Positions 25,550-34,418 of a stretch of DNA of 64,000 nt are shown here, piece after piece. Source of the stretch: Microthrix sp041394405 (GTDB taxonomy: Bacteria; Actinomycetota; Acidimicrobiia; Acidimicrobiales; Microtrichaceae); NCBI GenBank assembly GCA_041394405.1, contig JAWKIF010000007.1, positions 186,001-250,000 of the forward strand. The letters are read 5' to 3'. The position numbers were made by a program, and so were the translations under genes. A model generated the notes under the pieces. The model was not told the DNA's origin, did no database searches, and saw only the letters and a list, made by a program, of their open reading frames with translations. How positions within the stretch are numbered: position 1 is the first letter of the stretch; every line of letters begins with the position of its first letter.

Positions 25550-26014
25550 TCAGCGGCAGTCGGCGCAGTGGCCGATCAGATCGACCTGGTGCCCGCGGGG
25601 CTCAAAACCCCGCCGCCGGGCCTGTCCCTCCAGCTCGCGAACCACGATGGCCTCCACCGACGGGGGCAGCGTGACATCCTCCACCGAGCCGCACTGGGAG
25701 CAGATCAGGTGGTGATGGTGGTGGCCGGTGAAGGCCTCGGCCAGCTCGAAGCGGGCGAACTCGTCGCCCGTCACGATGCGCAGCACCACGCCGGCCTCCT
25801 CGAGCACCGCCAGGTTGCGATACACCGAGCTCTGGGCCAGCTCGGGGTGACGCTCCAGCACCTCGGGGATGCTCAGCGGTTGGTCCGAGTGCACCATCAG
25901 CTCCACCAGCGACGAGCGGTTGGCGGTGTAGCTCTGGCCGACGGTGGCCAGTCGCGCCGCCACCTCGGCGTGCACCTCGCCCGGTGCGGAATCGGGGGAG
26001 GTGCCGGCAGCCAT
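25550..26014 (-). CDS. zur: Fur-family metalloregulator, probable Zur
   Basis: 154 residues from ATG 26014 (an in-frame ATG at 26077 adds a poorly conserved extension). Winged-helix part with SSLVELMVHSDQPLSIPEVL and HPELAQSSVYRNLAVLEEAG, then the dimer domain with HHHHHLICSQCGSVEDVTLP and GHCADC at the end: the two CxxC pairs form the structural zinc site of Fur-family proteins. Placement next to znuACB and the candidate operator argues for zinc-dependent repression. Iron or peroxide sensing (Fur, PerR) is the alternative and cannot be excluded by sequence alone. Confidence 0.85.
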   Translation of the reverse strand: MAAGTSPDSAPGEVHAEVAARLATVGQSYTANRSSLVELMVHSDQPLSIPEVLERHPELAQSSVYRNLAVLEEAGVVLRIVTGDEFARFELAEAFTGHHHHHLICSQCGSVEDVTLPPSVEAIVVRELEGQARRRGFEPRGHQVDLIGHCADCR

Positions 26015-26199
26015 GGTGCCGTTCAGGGTAGCGCTCGCCCCAAGGCGCTTCCGGACCCAGCTACGGCGCCCCGTCATGGTCCCGGAGGAGGCTCGGCACG
26101 ACGAGCGCGTGGGACCCGGCGCTCGTGCCGTTGGTCGTCGAGGGTGCCTACGATGACGGCGCCGGGCCGCACGGGCCCGCCGTTCGCCGGGGGTCCACG

Positions 26200-26283
26200 A
26201 TGAGCGATCACACGTGCGTGCTCCACGCGGGGGCCGTGGCCGAGGACGAGGGCTGCGCCCGTTGTGCGGAGCCGAGTCGGTGA
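26200..26283 (+). CDS. Candidate 27-residue Cys/His-containing small ORF
   Basis: ATG 26200 opens a frame with high third-position GC: MSDHTCVLHAGAVAEDEGCA continuing RCAEPSR. Three Cys and two His suggest a mini zinc site (CARC). Its TGA overlaps the GTG proposed for the membrane glycosyltransferase (GTGA at 26280), the standard layout for translational coupling, and ggggg lies 5-10 bases before the ATG. No homology is known to me. It could instead be chance. Confidence 0.35.
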   Translation: MSDHTCVLHAGAVAEDEGCARCAEPSR

Positions 26284-27605
26284 AGATCTCGCTGCCCCCC
26301 GAAGCCCGGCGCTTCGTCGTCGGCCTGGGGTTGATTGCGTTGGTGGCGCTCGGGCTGCGGGTGACCTACATCGTCGTGGCCAAGGCCGACGGCGACGCCT
26401 GCGGGCGGGCGCTGTGCGGGGACGCCTTCTTCTACAGCAACCAGGCCAACGGCCTCAGCCTGGGGAAGGGATTCCAGCGACCCTTCACCGGCGGGGAGGC
26501 GGCCGATCACCCGCCGCTGACCGCCATCGTGGTTGCGCCTGCGTCGTGGCTCCCGGGCGACACGGTGATGGCGCAGCGCTACGCCATGGCGTTGGTCGGG
26601 ACTGCGGCCGTGGTCATGATCGGGCTGCTCGGCCGGGAGGTGGCCGGCGACCGGGCGGGATGGATCGCAGCGGGCATGGCAGCGATCTATCCCAACTTGT
26701 GGGTGAACGATGCGATCGTCATGTCGGAGTCGCTGACGGCCTTGGGCGTGGCCGCCACCTTGTGGCTGACCTACCGGATGATCCGACGACCGACCCTGCC
26801 CGCGGTGGCGTGGGTGGGGGCCGTGCTGGGCCTCACCGTTCTGGTGCGGGCCGAACTGGCGCTGCTCCTGCCCCTCATGGTGGTGCCCGTGTTGTGGTGG
26901 TGCTCGGGCCTCGAGGGGCGGGATCGAGTGCGGGCCTGTGCCGTGGCGGTGGGGGTGACCGTCGCAATGCTCCTTCCCTGGAGCCTCTACAACACCGCCC
27001 GCTTTTCAGAACCCGTCACCATCTCCACCAACGACGGGCTGACGTTGATCGGGGCCAACTGCGACGCGGTGTACTCCGAGGAGGGCATCGGGCTCTGGAG
27101 CGGTCGTTGTGCCGAACACGTTGCGGCCACGGGTGATCAGTCGGAGCGTTCGGCGGCGTACCGACGGGCGGCGGTGTCCTACATCGGCGACCACCTGCAT
27201 CGGGTGCCTGCGGTGGCGACCGCGCGCGTGGGCCGGGTGTGGGGCCTGTATCGGCCGGCGCAGATGGCCGACTACAGCGTGGGCGAGGGCCGCGAACGCG
27301 CGGTCAGCCTGCTGGGCTCGTTGGCCTACTACCCGCTGGCCGTCGCAGCGGTGATCGGCGCTGTGGTGCTGCGCCGTCGTCGGCGGGTGCCGCTGTGGCC
27401 GCTGGCGGCCACGACGGTGATGGTGACGATCACGGCGGCCGCCCTCTATGGGCTCACCCGGTTTCGCGTGCCGGCCGAGGTGGCAATCGTGGTGCTGGCG
27501 GCCGTGGCGCTCGACGCCGGCCTGCGGCGCTGGCGGCCTCAGCCCGACGTGGAGCGCGAGCCGGCCATGGCGTCCCGCACCACCCCGGTTACTGGCTTGG
27601 GCTGA
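26280..27605 (+). CDS. GT39-type membrane glycosyltransferase
   Basis: 441 residues if started at GTG 26280 (an in-frame GTG at 26214 is possible). Around ten hydrophobic segments, the first at about residues 12-33 (VVGLGLIALVALGLRVTYIV). The first loop has the acidic GDAFFYSNQANGLSLGKGF, where the Asp matches the catalytic residue of PMT/ArnT-like enzymes, and VMSESLTALGVAATLWLTYR follows in the usual place. These enzymes transfer a sugar from a polyprenyl phosphate to protein or lipid on the outer face of the membrane. Donor and acceptor are unknown. A Cys pair in the last large loop (NCDAVYSE and GRCAEH) may be disulfide-bonded. Confidence 0.8.
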   Translation: MKISLPPEARRFVVGLGLIALVALGLRVTYIVVAKADGDACGRALCGDAFFYSNQANGLSLGKGFQRPFTGGEAADHPPLTAIVVAPASWLPGDTVMAQRYAMALVGTAAVVMIGLLGREVAGDRAGWIAAGMAAIYPNLWVNDAIVMSESLTALGVAATLWLTYRMIRRPTLPAVAWVGAVLGLTVLVRAELALLLPLMVVPVLWWCSGLEGRDRVRACAVAVGVTVAMLLPWSLYNTARFSEPVTISTNDGLTLIGANCDAVYSEEGIGLWSGRCAEHVAATGDQSERSAAYRRAAVSYIGDHLHRVPAVATARVGRVWGLYRPAQMADYSVGEGRERAVSLLGSLAYYPLAVAAVIGAVVLRRRRRVPLWPLAATTVMVTITAAALYGLTRFRVPAEVAIVVLAAVALDAGLRRWRPQPDVEREPAMASRTTPVTGLG

Positions 27606-27667
27606 AGGGCCCGATCCAAAGAACTGCGACTCGATGCTGGCGCCTGCACTTGACGTCTTGGTGGTTG

Positions 27668-27681
27668 TTAGGCTTACCTAA
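27668..27681. promoter_or_regulatory. IdeR/DtxR-like iron box upstream of efeU
   Basis: TTAGGCTTACCTAA matches the right 14 positions of the mycobacterial/corynebacterial IdeR-DtxR consensus (TTAGGCTAACCTAA) with one mismatch. The site is 66 bases before the ferrous/ferric permease start, and a TTGACG -35-like hexamer is at 27650-27655. It would allow iron-dependent repression. Confidence 0.6.
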
Positions 27682-27746
27682 TCACTTCCACGAACCGGGC
27701 TAGTCGCCCCGTTTGATCCCTCGGACTCTGCCCCTGGAGCATTGAC

Positions 27747-28631
27747 GTGCTGCAAACCTTCCTCACCGGGCTTCGCGAAGGCCTCGAAGCGGCCCTTGTC
27801 GTCAGCATCCTCTATTCGTTCCTGGTCAGAGGTGGGCATCGCGACCGCATCGGTGCGCTGTGGGCCGGAGTGGCCGTCGCCGTCGGAATCTCGCTGGTCT
27901 TCGGAGCCGTCCTGCACTTCACGTCGGCATCCATGAGCTTCGAGGCTCAGGAGGCGTTCGGCGGGCTGCTCTCGATCATCGCAGTCGGGTTCGTCACCTG
28001 GATGGTGTTCTGGATGCGTCGGGCGGCCCGCACCCTGAAGGGCGATCTTCAGGACAAGATGCATGCGGCGCTGGCGCTGGGTGCCTCGGGAGTGTTCCTG
28101 GCGGCGCTGCTGGCCGTCGCCCGTGAAGGCCTGGAGACGGCGCTGTTCCTCTATCCCACCTTTCAGGCCCAAGGGGCCGGTGCGGGCCCGGCGCTGGGAG
28201 CCGTGCTGGGCATCGCCACCGCCGTGGTCATCGGCCTGCTGATCTACCGGGGAACCGTGCACCTCAACCTGGCCACCTTCTTCCGGGTCACCGGGGCGGC
28301 ACTGATCGTGATCGCCGCCGGCGTATTGGCCTACGGCGTGCACGACCTGCAGGAGGCCGGCATCCTGCCCGGCCTGAATACCCTGGCGTGGGACATCGAG
28401 GGCTGGGAGATCACCAGCTGGTACGGCGCACTCATGAAGGGCATCTTCAACATCGGCCCGCAGATGACCGTGCTGGAGGTACTGACCTACGTTGCCTACC
28501 TGGTGCCCACGATGGTGCTGTTCTGGCGGCCGGTGGCCGAGCCCGGGCGGAGCACGCAGTCGGCCCCCGACGCCGCCGCCACCGCATCGGCCGGCCCACA
28601 CGCAACGGCCGATGCTCACCAGCCGGCGTAG
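27747..28631 (+). CDS. efeU: Ferrous/ferric iron permease EfeU/FTR1 family
   Basis: 294 residues from GTG 27747. Seven membrane helices expected; the two REGLE signature motifs, LREGLEAAL in helix 1 and AREGLETAL in helix 4, that carry iron through the FTR1/EfeU channel are both intact. A further Glu-rich loop (DLQEAGILPGL) follows. The C-terminal about 35 residues are a Pro/Ala/Thr/His-rich tail. It likely imports iron at low pH or low oxygen, with the next gene acting as its periplasmic-type partner. An IdeR-like box precedes it, which fits repression by iron. Confidence 0.92.
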   Translation: MLQTFLTGLREGLEAALVVSILYSFLVRGGHRDRIGALWAGVAVAVGISLVFGAVLHFTSASMSFEAQEAFGGLLSIIAVGFVTWMVFWMRRAARTLKGDLQDKMHAALALGASGVFLAALLAVAREGLETALFLYPTFQAQGAGAGPALGAVLGIATAVVIGLLIYRGTVHLNLATFFRVTGAALIVIAAGVLAYGVHDLQEAGILPGLNTLAWDIEGWEITSWYGALMKGIFNIGPQMTVLEVLTYVAYLVPTMVLFWRPVAEPGRSTQSAPDAAATASAGPHATADAHQPA

Positions 28632-28693
28632 CTATCCCCCTCCCCATATCGAATCCCCACGTTCCCCTTCCCCCTCAACCCCCGGAGTCCTGC

Positions 28694-29416
28694 ATGCGTT
28701 CCACGTTTGCGCTACCCCACAGGCCGGTGCTCGCGATCGGCGCGCTCTTGGCGGTTGCCGCCCTGGCGCTGTCCGGATGCTCGGGAGGTGACGCCGACAC
28801 CACGGCGGCGGTGACCGGCACCGACGATGCCTGCGACATCGCCACCGACGTGTTGCAGGCGGGAACCATCGCGTTCGAGTTCACCAACGAGGGCGAGGAC
28901 GTCAGCGAGCTCTACGTGCTGGACGACGCCGAGGAGGTGGTCGGGGAGGTGGAGAACGTCACCACCGGCACCACCCGCACGCTCAAGGTCGATCTGGTGG
29001 CCGGCGACTATCAGGTGCGCTGCAAGCCGGGCATGACCGGCGATGGCATCACGTCGCCCTTCACCGTCACGGGCGACGGCGGCACGCCGCAGGCCGAGCC
29101 GGGCCAGACGATCGAGTTTGAGGCGATCGACTTCGGCTACGAGAACCTCGACCTCAGCACCATCTCGGCCGAGGACACCGTTCGCTTCGAGATGGAGAAC
29201 ATCGCCGACCAGCCGCACGAGTTCGAGGTGCTGAATCCCGACGGCGACCCCATCGGAGAGGTGGCCGCCACCGCCCCGGGCGAGTCGGCCGGCGCCACCA
29301 TGACCTTTGGCGAGGCGGGCCAGTACCGATACCAGTGCATCCTGATCGACCCCGACACCGGTGAGAAGCACAGCACCCTGGGCATGGAGGGCGACTTCGA
29401 GGTGCCTGAGGGCTGA
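28694..29416 (+). CDS. Two-cupredoxin lipoprotein (EfeO-like without peptidase M75 domain)
   Basis: 240 residues from ATG 28694. The lipobox LALSGCSGG places an anchored Cys near residue 30. Domain 1 (about residues 45-130) reads ACDIATDVLQAGTIAFEFTN and YQVRCKPGMTGDGITSPF, matching the N-terminal cupredoxin domain of EfeO. Domain 2 (about 135-235) reads EMENIADQPHEFEVLNPDG, QYRYQCILI and EKHSTLGMEG: a type-1 copper-type His...Cys...His...Met order. Usual EfeO has one cupredoxin and an M75 domain; here the M75 domain is absent and a second cupredoxin replaces it. Oxidation of Fe(II) before EfeU import is a reasonable guess. The gene ends one base from the convergent monooxygenase gene. Confidence 0.75.
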   Translation: MRSTFALPHRPVLAIGALLAVAALALSGCSGGDADTTAAVTGTDDACDIATDVLQAGTIAFEFTNEGEDVSELYVLDDAEEVVGEVENVTTGTTRTLKVDLVAGDYQVRCKPGMTGDGITSPFTVTGDGGTPQAEPGQTIEFEAIDFGYENLDLSTISAEDTVRFEMENIADQPHEFEVLNPDGDPIGEVAATAPGESAGATMTFGEAGQYRYQCILIDPDTGEKHSTLGMEGDFEVPEG

Positions 29417-29417
29417 G

Positions 29418-31235
29418 TCAGCGGAACTCCAGGCCCTCGAAGCGACCGTCGCTGCGCCACCGCTTGAGGTACTCGAAGTAGGCCACCGGACCGGCCGGAT
29501 AGCCGGCGGCGTTCAGCCGCTCCCGGCGCCCGGGTGGGCGGCCCTCGTTGTTGTAGTAGCCCGGCGTGCAGTCGGGGTTGCCAAGAAACAGCCCGGCGGA
29601 CTGCTCGAACTGGGCGACCCAGGCCGCCTCGGCCTCGGGGGTCACCTCCACCTGGTCGGCCCCCGTTTCCAGGGTGTGTGCCACGACGGCGGCGATGGCC
29701 TTGCCCGACTCGTTCAGGTTGTGGGTGATGTTGGACACCAGGTTGGCCGCCTGGGCCAGCCCGATGATGAACAGGTTGGGAAAGCCCGCCACGTAGGTGC
29801 CTTGGAGGCTCTCCATGCCGTCGGCCCAGCGCTCCGACAGCGTCACGCCACTGCGACCAATGGTTTCGTAACTGGCCGTGTGGGCCAGGTTCACCTGAAA
29901 ACCCGAGGCGAACACGATGCAGTCCAACTCGTAGTGCTCACCCGCCACCCACACCCCGGTGGCGTCGATGGCCTCGACCCCCTGACCGTCGGTGTCCACC
30001 AGGTGGGTGTTGGGGTTGTTGTAGGCCTGCAGGTACTCGTCGTGGAAGCACGGCCGCTTGCACAGCTGGCGGTACCACGGCTTGAGCGCCTTGGCGGTGG
30101 CCGGGTCCTCGACGATGGCGTCCACCCGGGCCCTGATCTCGTTCATCTTCTCGTCGTCGGAGGCCTCGTAGGCCTGGGCGATGATCTCGGGGCCGTAGGC
30201 CTCGTTGGTCTCGCTCATCAGGGCGATCACGCGGTCCCGGATGCGAACGGAGATGTCGGTCCAGCCGTCCTTCACCAGGTCCACGTCGGTGAACCCGCCG
30301 GTCTGCAGCGTGGCGAAGTTGGTCAGCCACTCCTGTTGCCAGCCGGGTTGCAGCGCGGCGAACTCGTCCGGGTCGATGGGATGGTTGTTGCGCACGTCGA
30401 TGGACGACGGCGTGCGCTGGAAGACATACAGTTCCTTGGCGTCGCGGGACAGGTTGGGGATCACCTGAACGGCGGTGGCGCCAGTGCCAATGATGCCCAC
30501 CCGCTTGTCGGCCAGCTTCGCCATGGGCGCCCCGGCGGGGTCGCCCCCCGTGTAGGCGTAGTCCCAGCGGCTGGTGTGAAAGCAATGCCCCTCGAAGGTC
30601 TCGATGCCGGGAATGCCCGGCAGCTTCGGACGGTGGATGGGGCCGGTGCCCATGGCCACGAACCGGGCGCGAAACTCATCCCCGCGGTTGGTGCTGATCA
30701 CCCATCGGCTGGTGTCGGCCTCCCAGCGCAGCTCGGTGACCTCGGTGGAGAACAGGGCCTGGTCGTACAGGCCGTAGTGGGTGGCGATGCGTTGGGCGTG
30801 CTGGAAGTTCTCGTGCCCGTAGGTGTACTTGGCCGACGGCATGTGCCCCGTCTCCTCCAACAGCGGCAGGTAGATCATGGCGGCCGTGTCGCACATGGCC
30901 CCGGGGTAGCGGTTCCAATACCAGGCGCCGCCGACGTCGCCTCCGCCCTCAGCGATGCGCACGTCGTCGACGCCCGCCTGCTTCAGCTGGGCGCCGGTGC
31001 ACAGGCCGGAGAAGCCGCCGCCGATGAGGGCCACGGTCACCTCGTCGCGAACGGGCTCGCGGGGCGTCACCTCCGTGTAGGGGTCCTCGACCAGGTAGGC
31101 AAAACGCCCGGTGGGTTCGAGGTACTGCTCGGCGCCCTCGGGACGGATTCGCTTGTCGCGCTCGGCCCGGTACTTGGCCTTGAGGGCCTCGGCGTCGGGG
31201 GCTTCAACGGCGGTTGCTTCGGCGGTCCCGGACAT
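29418..31235 (-). CDS. Baeyer-Villiger-type flavin-containing monooxygenase
   Basis: 605 residues. FAD-binding Rossmann motif ALIGGGFSGLCTGAQLKQ near residue 67, then GGDVGGAWYWNRYPGAMCDT, the class signature, the BVMO fingerprint FEGHCFHTSRWDY (FxGxxxHTxxW) at about residue 210, and a second NADPH-binding Rossmann motif RVGIIGTGATAVQVIP. These mark a cytosolic FAD/NADPH enzyme inserting oxygen beside a ketone, e.g. in cyclic ketone or steroid breakdown. Total length is close to cyclohexanone monooxygenase plus an N-terminal extension. Start ATG 31235 has AAGGAGCG upstream. Divergent from the mycothiol-type isomerase gene, with which it may share a regulated interval. Confidence 0.9.
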   Translation of the reverse strand: MSGTAEATAVEAPDAEALKAKYRAERDKRIRPEGAEQYLEPTGRFAYLVEDPYTEVTPREPVRDEVTVALIGGGFSGLCTGAQLKQAGVDDVRIAEGGGDVGGAWYWNRYPGAMCDTAAMIYLPLLEETGHMPSAKYTYGHENFQHAQRIATHYGLYDQALFSTEVTELRWEADTSRWVISTNRGDEFRARFVAMGTGPIHRPKLPGIPGIETFEGHCFHTSRWDYAYTGGDPAGAPMAKLADKRVGIIGTGATAVQVIPNLSRDAKELYVFQRTPSSIDVRNNHPIDPDEFAALQPGWQQEWLTNFATLQTGGFTDVDLVKDGWTDISVRIRDRVIALMSETNEAYGPEIIAQAYEASDDEKMNEIRARVDAIVEDPATAKALKPWYRQLCKRPCFHDEYLQAYNNPNTHLVDTDGQGVEAIDATGVWVAGEHYELDCIVFASGFQVNLAHTASYETIGRSGVTLSERWADGMESLQGTYVAGFPNLFIIGLAQAANLVSNITHNLNESGKAIAAVVAHTLETGADQVEVTPEAEAAWVAQFEQSAGLFLGNPDCTPGYYNNEGRPPGRRERLNAAGYPAGPVAYFEYLKRWRSDGRFEGLEFR

Positions 31236-31384
31236 GGGCGCTCCTTGGGGTGGCGGCGCGTGGTGTGGTGGCTCCCTCAGATCATAGGAAGCCCTCCGAG
31301 CGCACCCCGAGCCGCCCGGCCGGCGCCGATGTTCGCTGTGGTGCCCGCACTAGCGTCCGGGCGGATCGGCCGGAAGGAACCACC

Positions 31385-32242
31385 ATGGGCACTCGACCGC
31401 TGCGCCAATACCTCAGCGACTACCCGCAGATTGACGTCGCCGATGACCTGCAGGCGCTGGTGGTGCCGTGGCGGCGACACCGTCGGCGATTCGCCGAGCG
31501 GCTGGGCGCGCTGACCGAGGCGCAGTGGGCGATGGCCTCCCGGTGCGATGCGTGGAGCGTGCGGGACGTGGTCTGTCACCTCGTCACCACCGATGCGTTC
31601 TGGTTGGCCTCGCTGGCCGCAGCCGCCTCCGGAACCCCAAGCACCTACCTGGTCGACTTCGACCCGTCCACGTCGCCCGAGTCGTTCGTGGCACCCATGC
31701 GGGCGCTGGCCGACGACGAGGTCCTGGCACGGTTCCGGGACGGCACCGATGCCTTCGTCGATGCCGTCGAAGGGCTGGATGCCGACGTCTGGGCCCAGCG
31801 GGGCGAATCACCCATGGGCCACGTCCCTGTCCGCTTGGTCGTGGGCCACGCGTTCTGGGACTCGTGGCTGCACGAACGCGACGTCTTCGTTGAGTTGGGC
31901 CGTGCGCTGCCGGTCGAGCCCGACGAGTTGGCGGCGGTCACCTGGTATGCGTTGGTGGCCGGCAGCCTGCAGGGCGGGCTGATCGACGACCCGGCCCCCG
32001 TCGGCCCGGGCCTCACCGAACCGCTGGACGTCACGCTGGGATTCGACGACCTGCCCGACGATCCATTGCGCCTTCGCACCGACCAGGGGGTTCGCCTGGA
32101 GCGTGGCGGAGGCGATGCGACCTCGGTCGGCGCTGCGCTGGACATGGTGGAGTCGCTCACCGGCCGCCGGCAGGGCTGGAGCGCCGACCGACTTCCTCCG
32201 GCGCTGGCCGACCATCTGCGGCGGGCGTTTCAGATCCTGTAG
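31385..32242 (+). CDS. Mycothiol-dependent maleylpyruvate isomerase-like (DinB-fold) protein
   Basis: 285 residues from ATG 31385 with GGAAGGAACC upstream; earlier in-frame codons lie in the opposite-strand gene. The N-terminal part has VVPWRRHRRRFAERLGALTE and CDAWSVRDVVCHLVTTDAFW, where WSVRDVxxHL is the signature of the MDMPI N-terminal domain (DinB fold with a metal site: His of CHL and His of VVGHAFWDSWLHERD). The C-terminal part is the MDMPI C domain. Such proteins use mycothiol to isomerise or detoxify small molecules. The substrate is not known; adjacency to the monooxygenase suggests a shared catabolic theme. Confidence 0.78.
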   Translation: MGTRPLRQYLSDYPQIDVADDLQALVVPWRRHRRRFAERLGALTEAQWAMASRCDAWSVRDVVCHLVTTDAFWLASLAAAASGTPSTYLVDFDPSTSPESFVAPMRALADDEVLARFRDGTDAFVDAVEGLDADVWAQRGESPMGHVPVRLVVGHAFWDSWLHERDVFVELGRALPVEPDELAAVTWYALVAGSLQGGLIDDPAPVGPGLTEPLDVTLGFDDLPDDPLRLRTDQGVRLERGGGDATSVGAALDMVESLTGRRQGWSADRLPPALADHLRRAFQIL

Positions 32243-32258
32243 CCCGGAGCCGCCCCGC

Positions 32259-32762
32259 TCAGGCAGAGCTGTGGCCCGGCAGTTGGCAGGCGGTGTCCAG
32301 GCCCAGCACGTGGTTGAGGCGACCGAACGACAGCCACGATCCGAGGCACATCGACAGCTCGACGATCTCCTCGGCCGAGTACGACGCGGTCATCCGGGCC
32401 CAGAACTCGTCGTCCAGCCCGTGATGGTCCATCGCAAATCGTTCGGCGTACTCGGCCGCCAGGCGGGTTCGCGTGTCGAACGAATCCGCCTCGGCCCATT
32501 CGGCCACGGCCTCGGCAAAGGTTGCCTCCACGATCTGGCCGTCGCGTTCGGTGCGCCAGTCCTGGCAGAACACGCAGCCGTTGATCTGGGCGATGCGCAG
32601 GCGGGCGGCCTCGAACTCCCGAAGGCCCAGGGTGGCGTGCTCGTAGACCGCCTGGGAGAACCTCGACGCCGCCACGCCGATGCCCGGCACCATCGAGCCC
32701 CACACATGGGTGATGGGATGCTCGCCCTCCGGCACCTCGATGCCGGCCGGATCGATCCTCAT
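32259..32762 (-). CDS. Carboxymuconolactone decarboxylase/AhpD-family protein
   Basis: 167 residues, all helical. The AhpD/CMD core reads LRIAQINGCVFCQDWRTERD, with the redox or catalytic CxxC pair (CVFC). The His that usually follows four residues later in AhpD (CxxCxxxH) is Arg here, so peroxidase-type activity is doubtful. It shares four bases with the upstream dehydrogenase gene (ATGA at 32759-32762) and is probably co-expressed with it. A role in thiol redox or in decarboxylation of a lactone intermediate is a family-based guess. Confidence 0.8.
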   Translation of the reverse strand: MRIDPAGIEVPEGEHPITHVWGSMVPGIGVAASRFSQAVYEHATLGLREFEAARLRIAQINGCVFCQDWRTERDGQIVEATFAEAVAEWAEADSFDTRTRLAAEYAERFAMDHHGLDDEFWARMTASYSAEEIVELSMCLGSWLSFGRLNHVLGLDTACQLPGHSSA

Positions 32763-33850
32763 GGGCGATTCCCCAGGCGTCCGGATGCCGCCACGAGCGG
32801 CACGTCGAGCGCATCGTGGATGCCCGGAGGCGCGGTGCGCAGCCAGGGGATGGCGTTCACCAGCCGGCCGGCGGCCGTGGCGTTGCCCCCGGCGGCTCGG
32901 TTGCCGCCCTCATCGGTGGCCTCCAGGGTCACCTCCAGGCGGGGGCGACCCTCGATGATCACCCGGTGGGCGCCGTCGGCTCCGGCGGGCGGGGCGGGCC
33001 ACTCGGGTGCGCACTCCGGTGCAATGCGCGTGACGTGCTCCACCACGATCACCGGCTCGCCGTCGACGATGCCCTGCACCTCGAAGCGCAGCGCCCCCTG
33101 GGTTCCGGCGGCGAACTCGCCCATCACGTTGGTCACGGTCGCCTCAAGCGGTCGCCGCTCCAGGGTCTCGCGCACCTCGTCCAGGGTGACGCCCAGCGCC
33201 CGGGCCAGCAGCCGAACCTGCCCTCCCCACACCATGGTGGGCACCGTCGGCGACACCATCGGCGGTTCGTACGACATCGGGTGGCCCATGCCCACCAGAT
33301 CGCGCACCGAGTCCGGCTGGTCGTAGGTGGAATAGTCGAAGAGCTCCTGGCAATGCACCCGATCGATGGTGCCGCCCAGGCCGCTGAGCAGCGCCGGGAA
33401 CACGTCGCTGGCCCAACCGGGGTCGATGCCCGACACAAACAGCGACGTCTCGCCTGCCAGCGCGGCCTCCTGCGCCGGGCCCTGGAGCTCGGGCGGAGCG
33501 CTGGCCGGGTCGTACAGGCCGTAGAGCGCCGGGGTGACCACGACGGCGCCGCGGCGCAGGGCACGGGAGACGTCGACGAGGGCGTCGTCGGGTCGGATGT
33601 CGCCGGAGGCCATGTAGGCCACAGCGCCCGGCGAGCCCGCCAACACCGCCTCGGCGTCGTCGGTGGCCGTAACCCCCAACGAACGGCCGAGGCCTGCCAG
33701 TTCGCCGGCGTCGCGGCCAACCTTGTCGGGGTTGGCCACGATCACGGCCGCCAGCTCAAGGTCCGGGTGGGCATCGACGGCCCGGATGGCCGCCCGCCCC
33801 ATGTTGCCCGTGCCCCACACGGCGGTTGCGATCGTCCCGGTGGTGCTCAT
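32759..33850 (-). CDS. DapB-like NAD(P)-dependent dehydrogenase (2,4-diaminopentanoate dehydrogenase-like)
   Basis: 363 residues. N-terminal Rossmann motif TAVWGTGNMGRAAIRAVDAH followed by LELAAVIVANPDKVGRDAGE, resembling dihydrodipicolinate reductase N-domains. The C-terminal half (LFVSGIDPGWASDVFPALLS, YDQPDSVRDLVGMGHPMSYE) matches the subfamily often labelled 2,4-diaminopentanoate dehydrogenase-like in actinobacteria, whose true substrates are mostly unknown. The true DapB catalytic motif (HHxxKxDxPSGTA) is absent, so lysine biosynthesis is unlikely. Overlaps the CMD gene by four bases; divergent from the SRPBCC gene at 33921. Confidence 0.75.
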   Translation of the reverse strand: MSTTGTIATAVWGTGNMGRAAIRAVDAHPDLELAAVIVANPDKVGRDAGELAGLGRSLGVTATDDAEAVLAGSPGAVAYMASGDIRPDDALVDVSRALRRGAVVVTPALYGLYDPASAPPELQGPAQEAALAGETSLFVSGIDPGWASDVFPALLSGLGGTIDRVHCQELFDYSTYDQPDSVRDLVGMGHPMSYEPPMVSPTVPTMVWGGQVRLLARALGVTLDEVRETLERRPLEATVTNVMGEFAAGTQGALRFEVQGIVDGEPVIVVEHVTRIAPECAPEWPAPPAGADGAHRVIIEGRPRLEVTLEATDEGGNRAAGGNATAAGRLVNAIPWLRTAPPGIHDALDVPLVAASGRLGNRP

Positions 33851-33920
33851 GGGCCGAGCCTAGGCAGGCGACCTGGTTCGGCGGACGCAGACCGGCAAGG
33901 ATTGGCGGTGGGAGGATCTC

Positions 33921-34343
33921 ATGGCACCAGGCAGCGCTCCGACGGGAAAGACCAAGGACGCCGGGTGGCAGATCGGCGTGTCGCGCACGGTCCACCACCA
34001 GGTGAATGACGTGTGGGATGCGTTGGTGAGCCCCAGGGGAATCGCCGTCTGGCTGGGCGATGGGGTGCGCTTCGCAGGCACCGAGCGGGAGCCGTACGAG
34101 ACGGCGGACGGCACCGTGGGCGAGCTGCGCAGCTACCGGCCCGGTGACCGCATCCGTCTCACCTGGCAGCCCGCCGAGTGGGCCCACTCCTCCACCGTGC
34201 AGATTGCGCTGCGCGATGGAGGCGATCGAACCGGCATCACGTTCCACCAGGAGCGGCTGGCCAGCAGCGAGGAACGCGAGCGCCAGCGTGCCCACTGGCA
34301 GCGGGTGGCCGCCGAGGTCATCGCGCTGCTGGAGGCCACCTGA
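33921..34343 (+). CDS. SRPBCC/AHSA1-like ligand-binding protein
   Basis: 140 residues. The AHSA1 pattern is visible: SRTVHHQVNDVWDALVSPRG then WLGD (normally W.. at the cavity mouth), ELRSYRPGDRIRLTWQPAEW, a beta strand TVQIALRD and the long C-terminal helix ERQRAHWQRVAAEVIALLEA. This fold has a hydrophobic cavity for small hydrophobic ligands or acts as an Hsp90 ATPase activator-like domain; the ligand is unknown. Start ATG 33921 has GGGAGG seven bases upstream. Lies between two divergently or co-oriented metabolic genes without obvious coupling. Confidence 0.78.
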   Translation: MAPGSAPTGKTKDAGWQIGVSRTVHHQVNDVWDALVSPRGIAVWLGDGVRFAGTEREPYETADGTVGELRSYRPGDRIRLTWQPAEWAHSSTVQIALRDGGDRTGITFHQERLASSEERERQRAHWQRVAAEVIALLEAT

Positions 34344-34418
34344 GCGCAGGCGAGCACCCGGCGCACTCGTTGGCCGGCGACTGTGTCACGCTCGTGATGA
34401 ACCATCGGAGGAGTTGCC

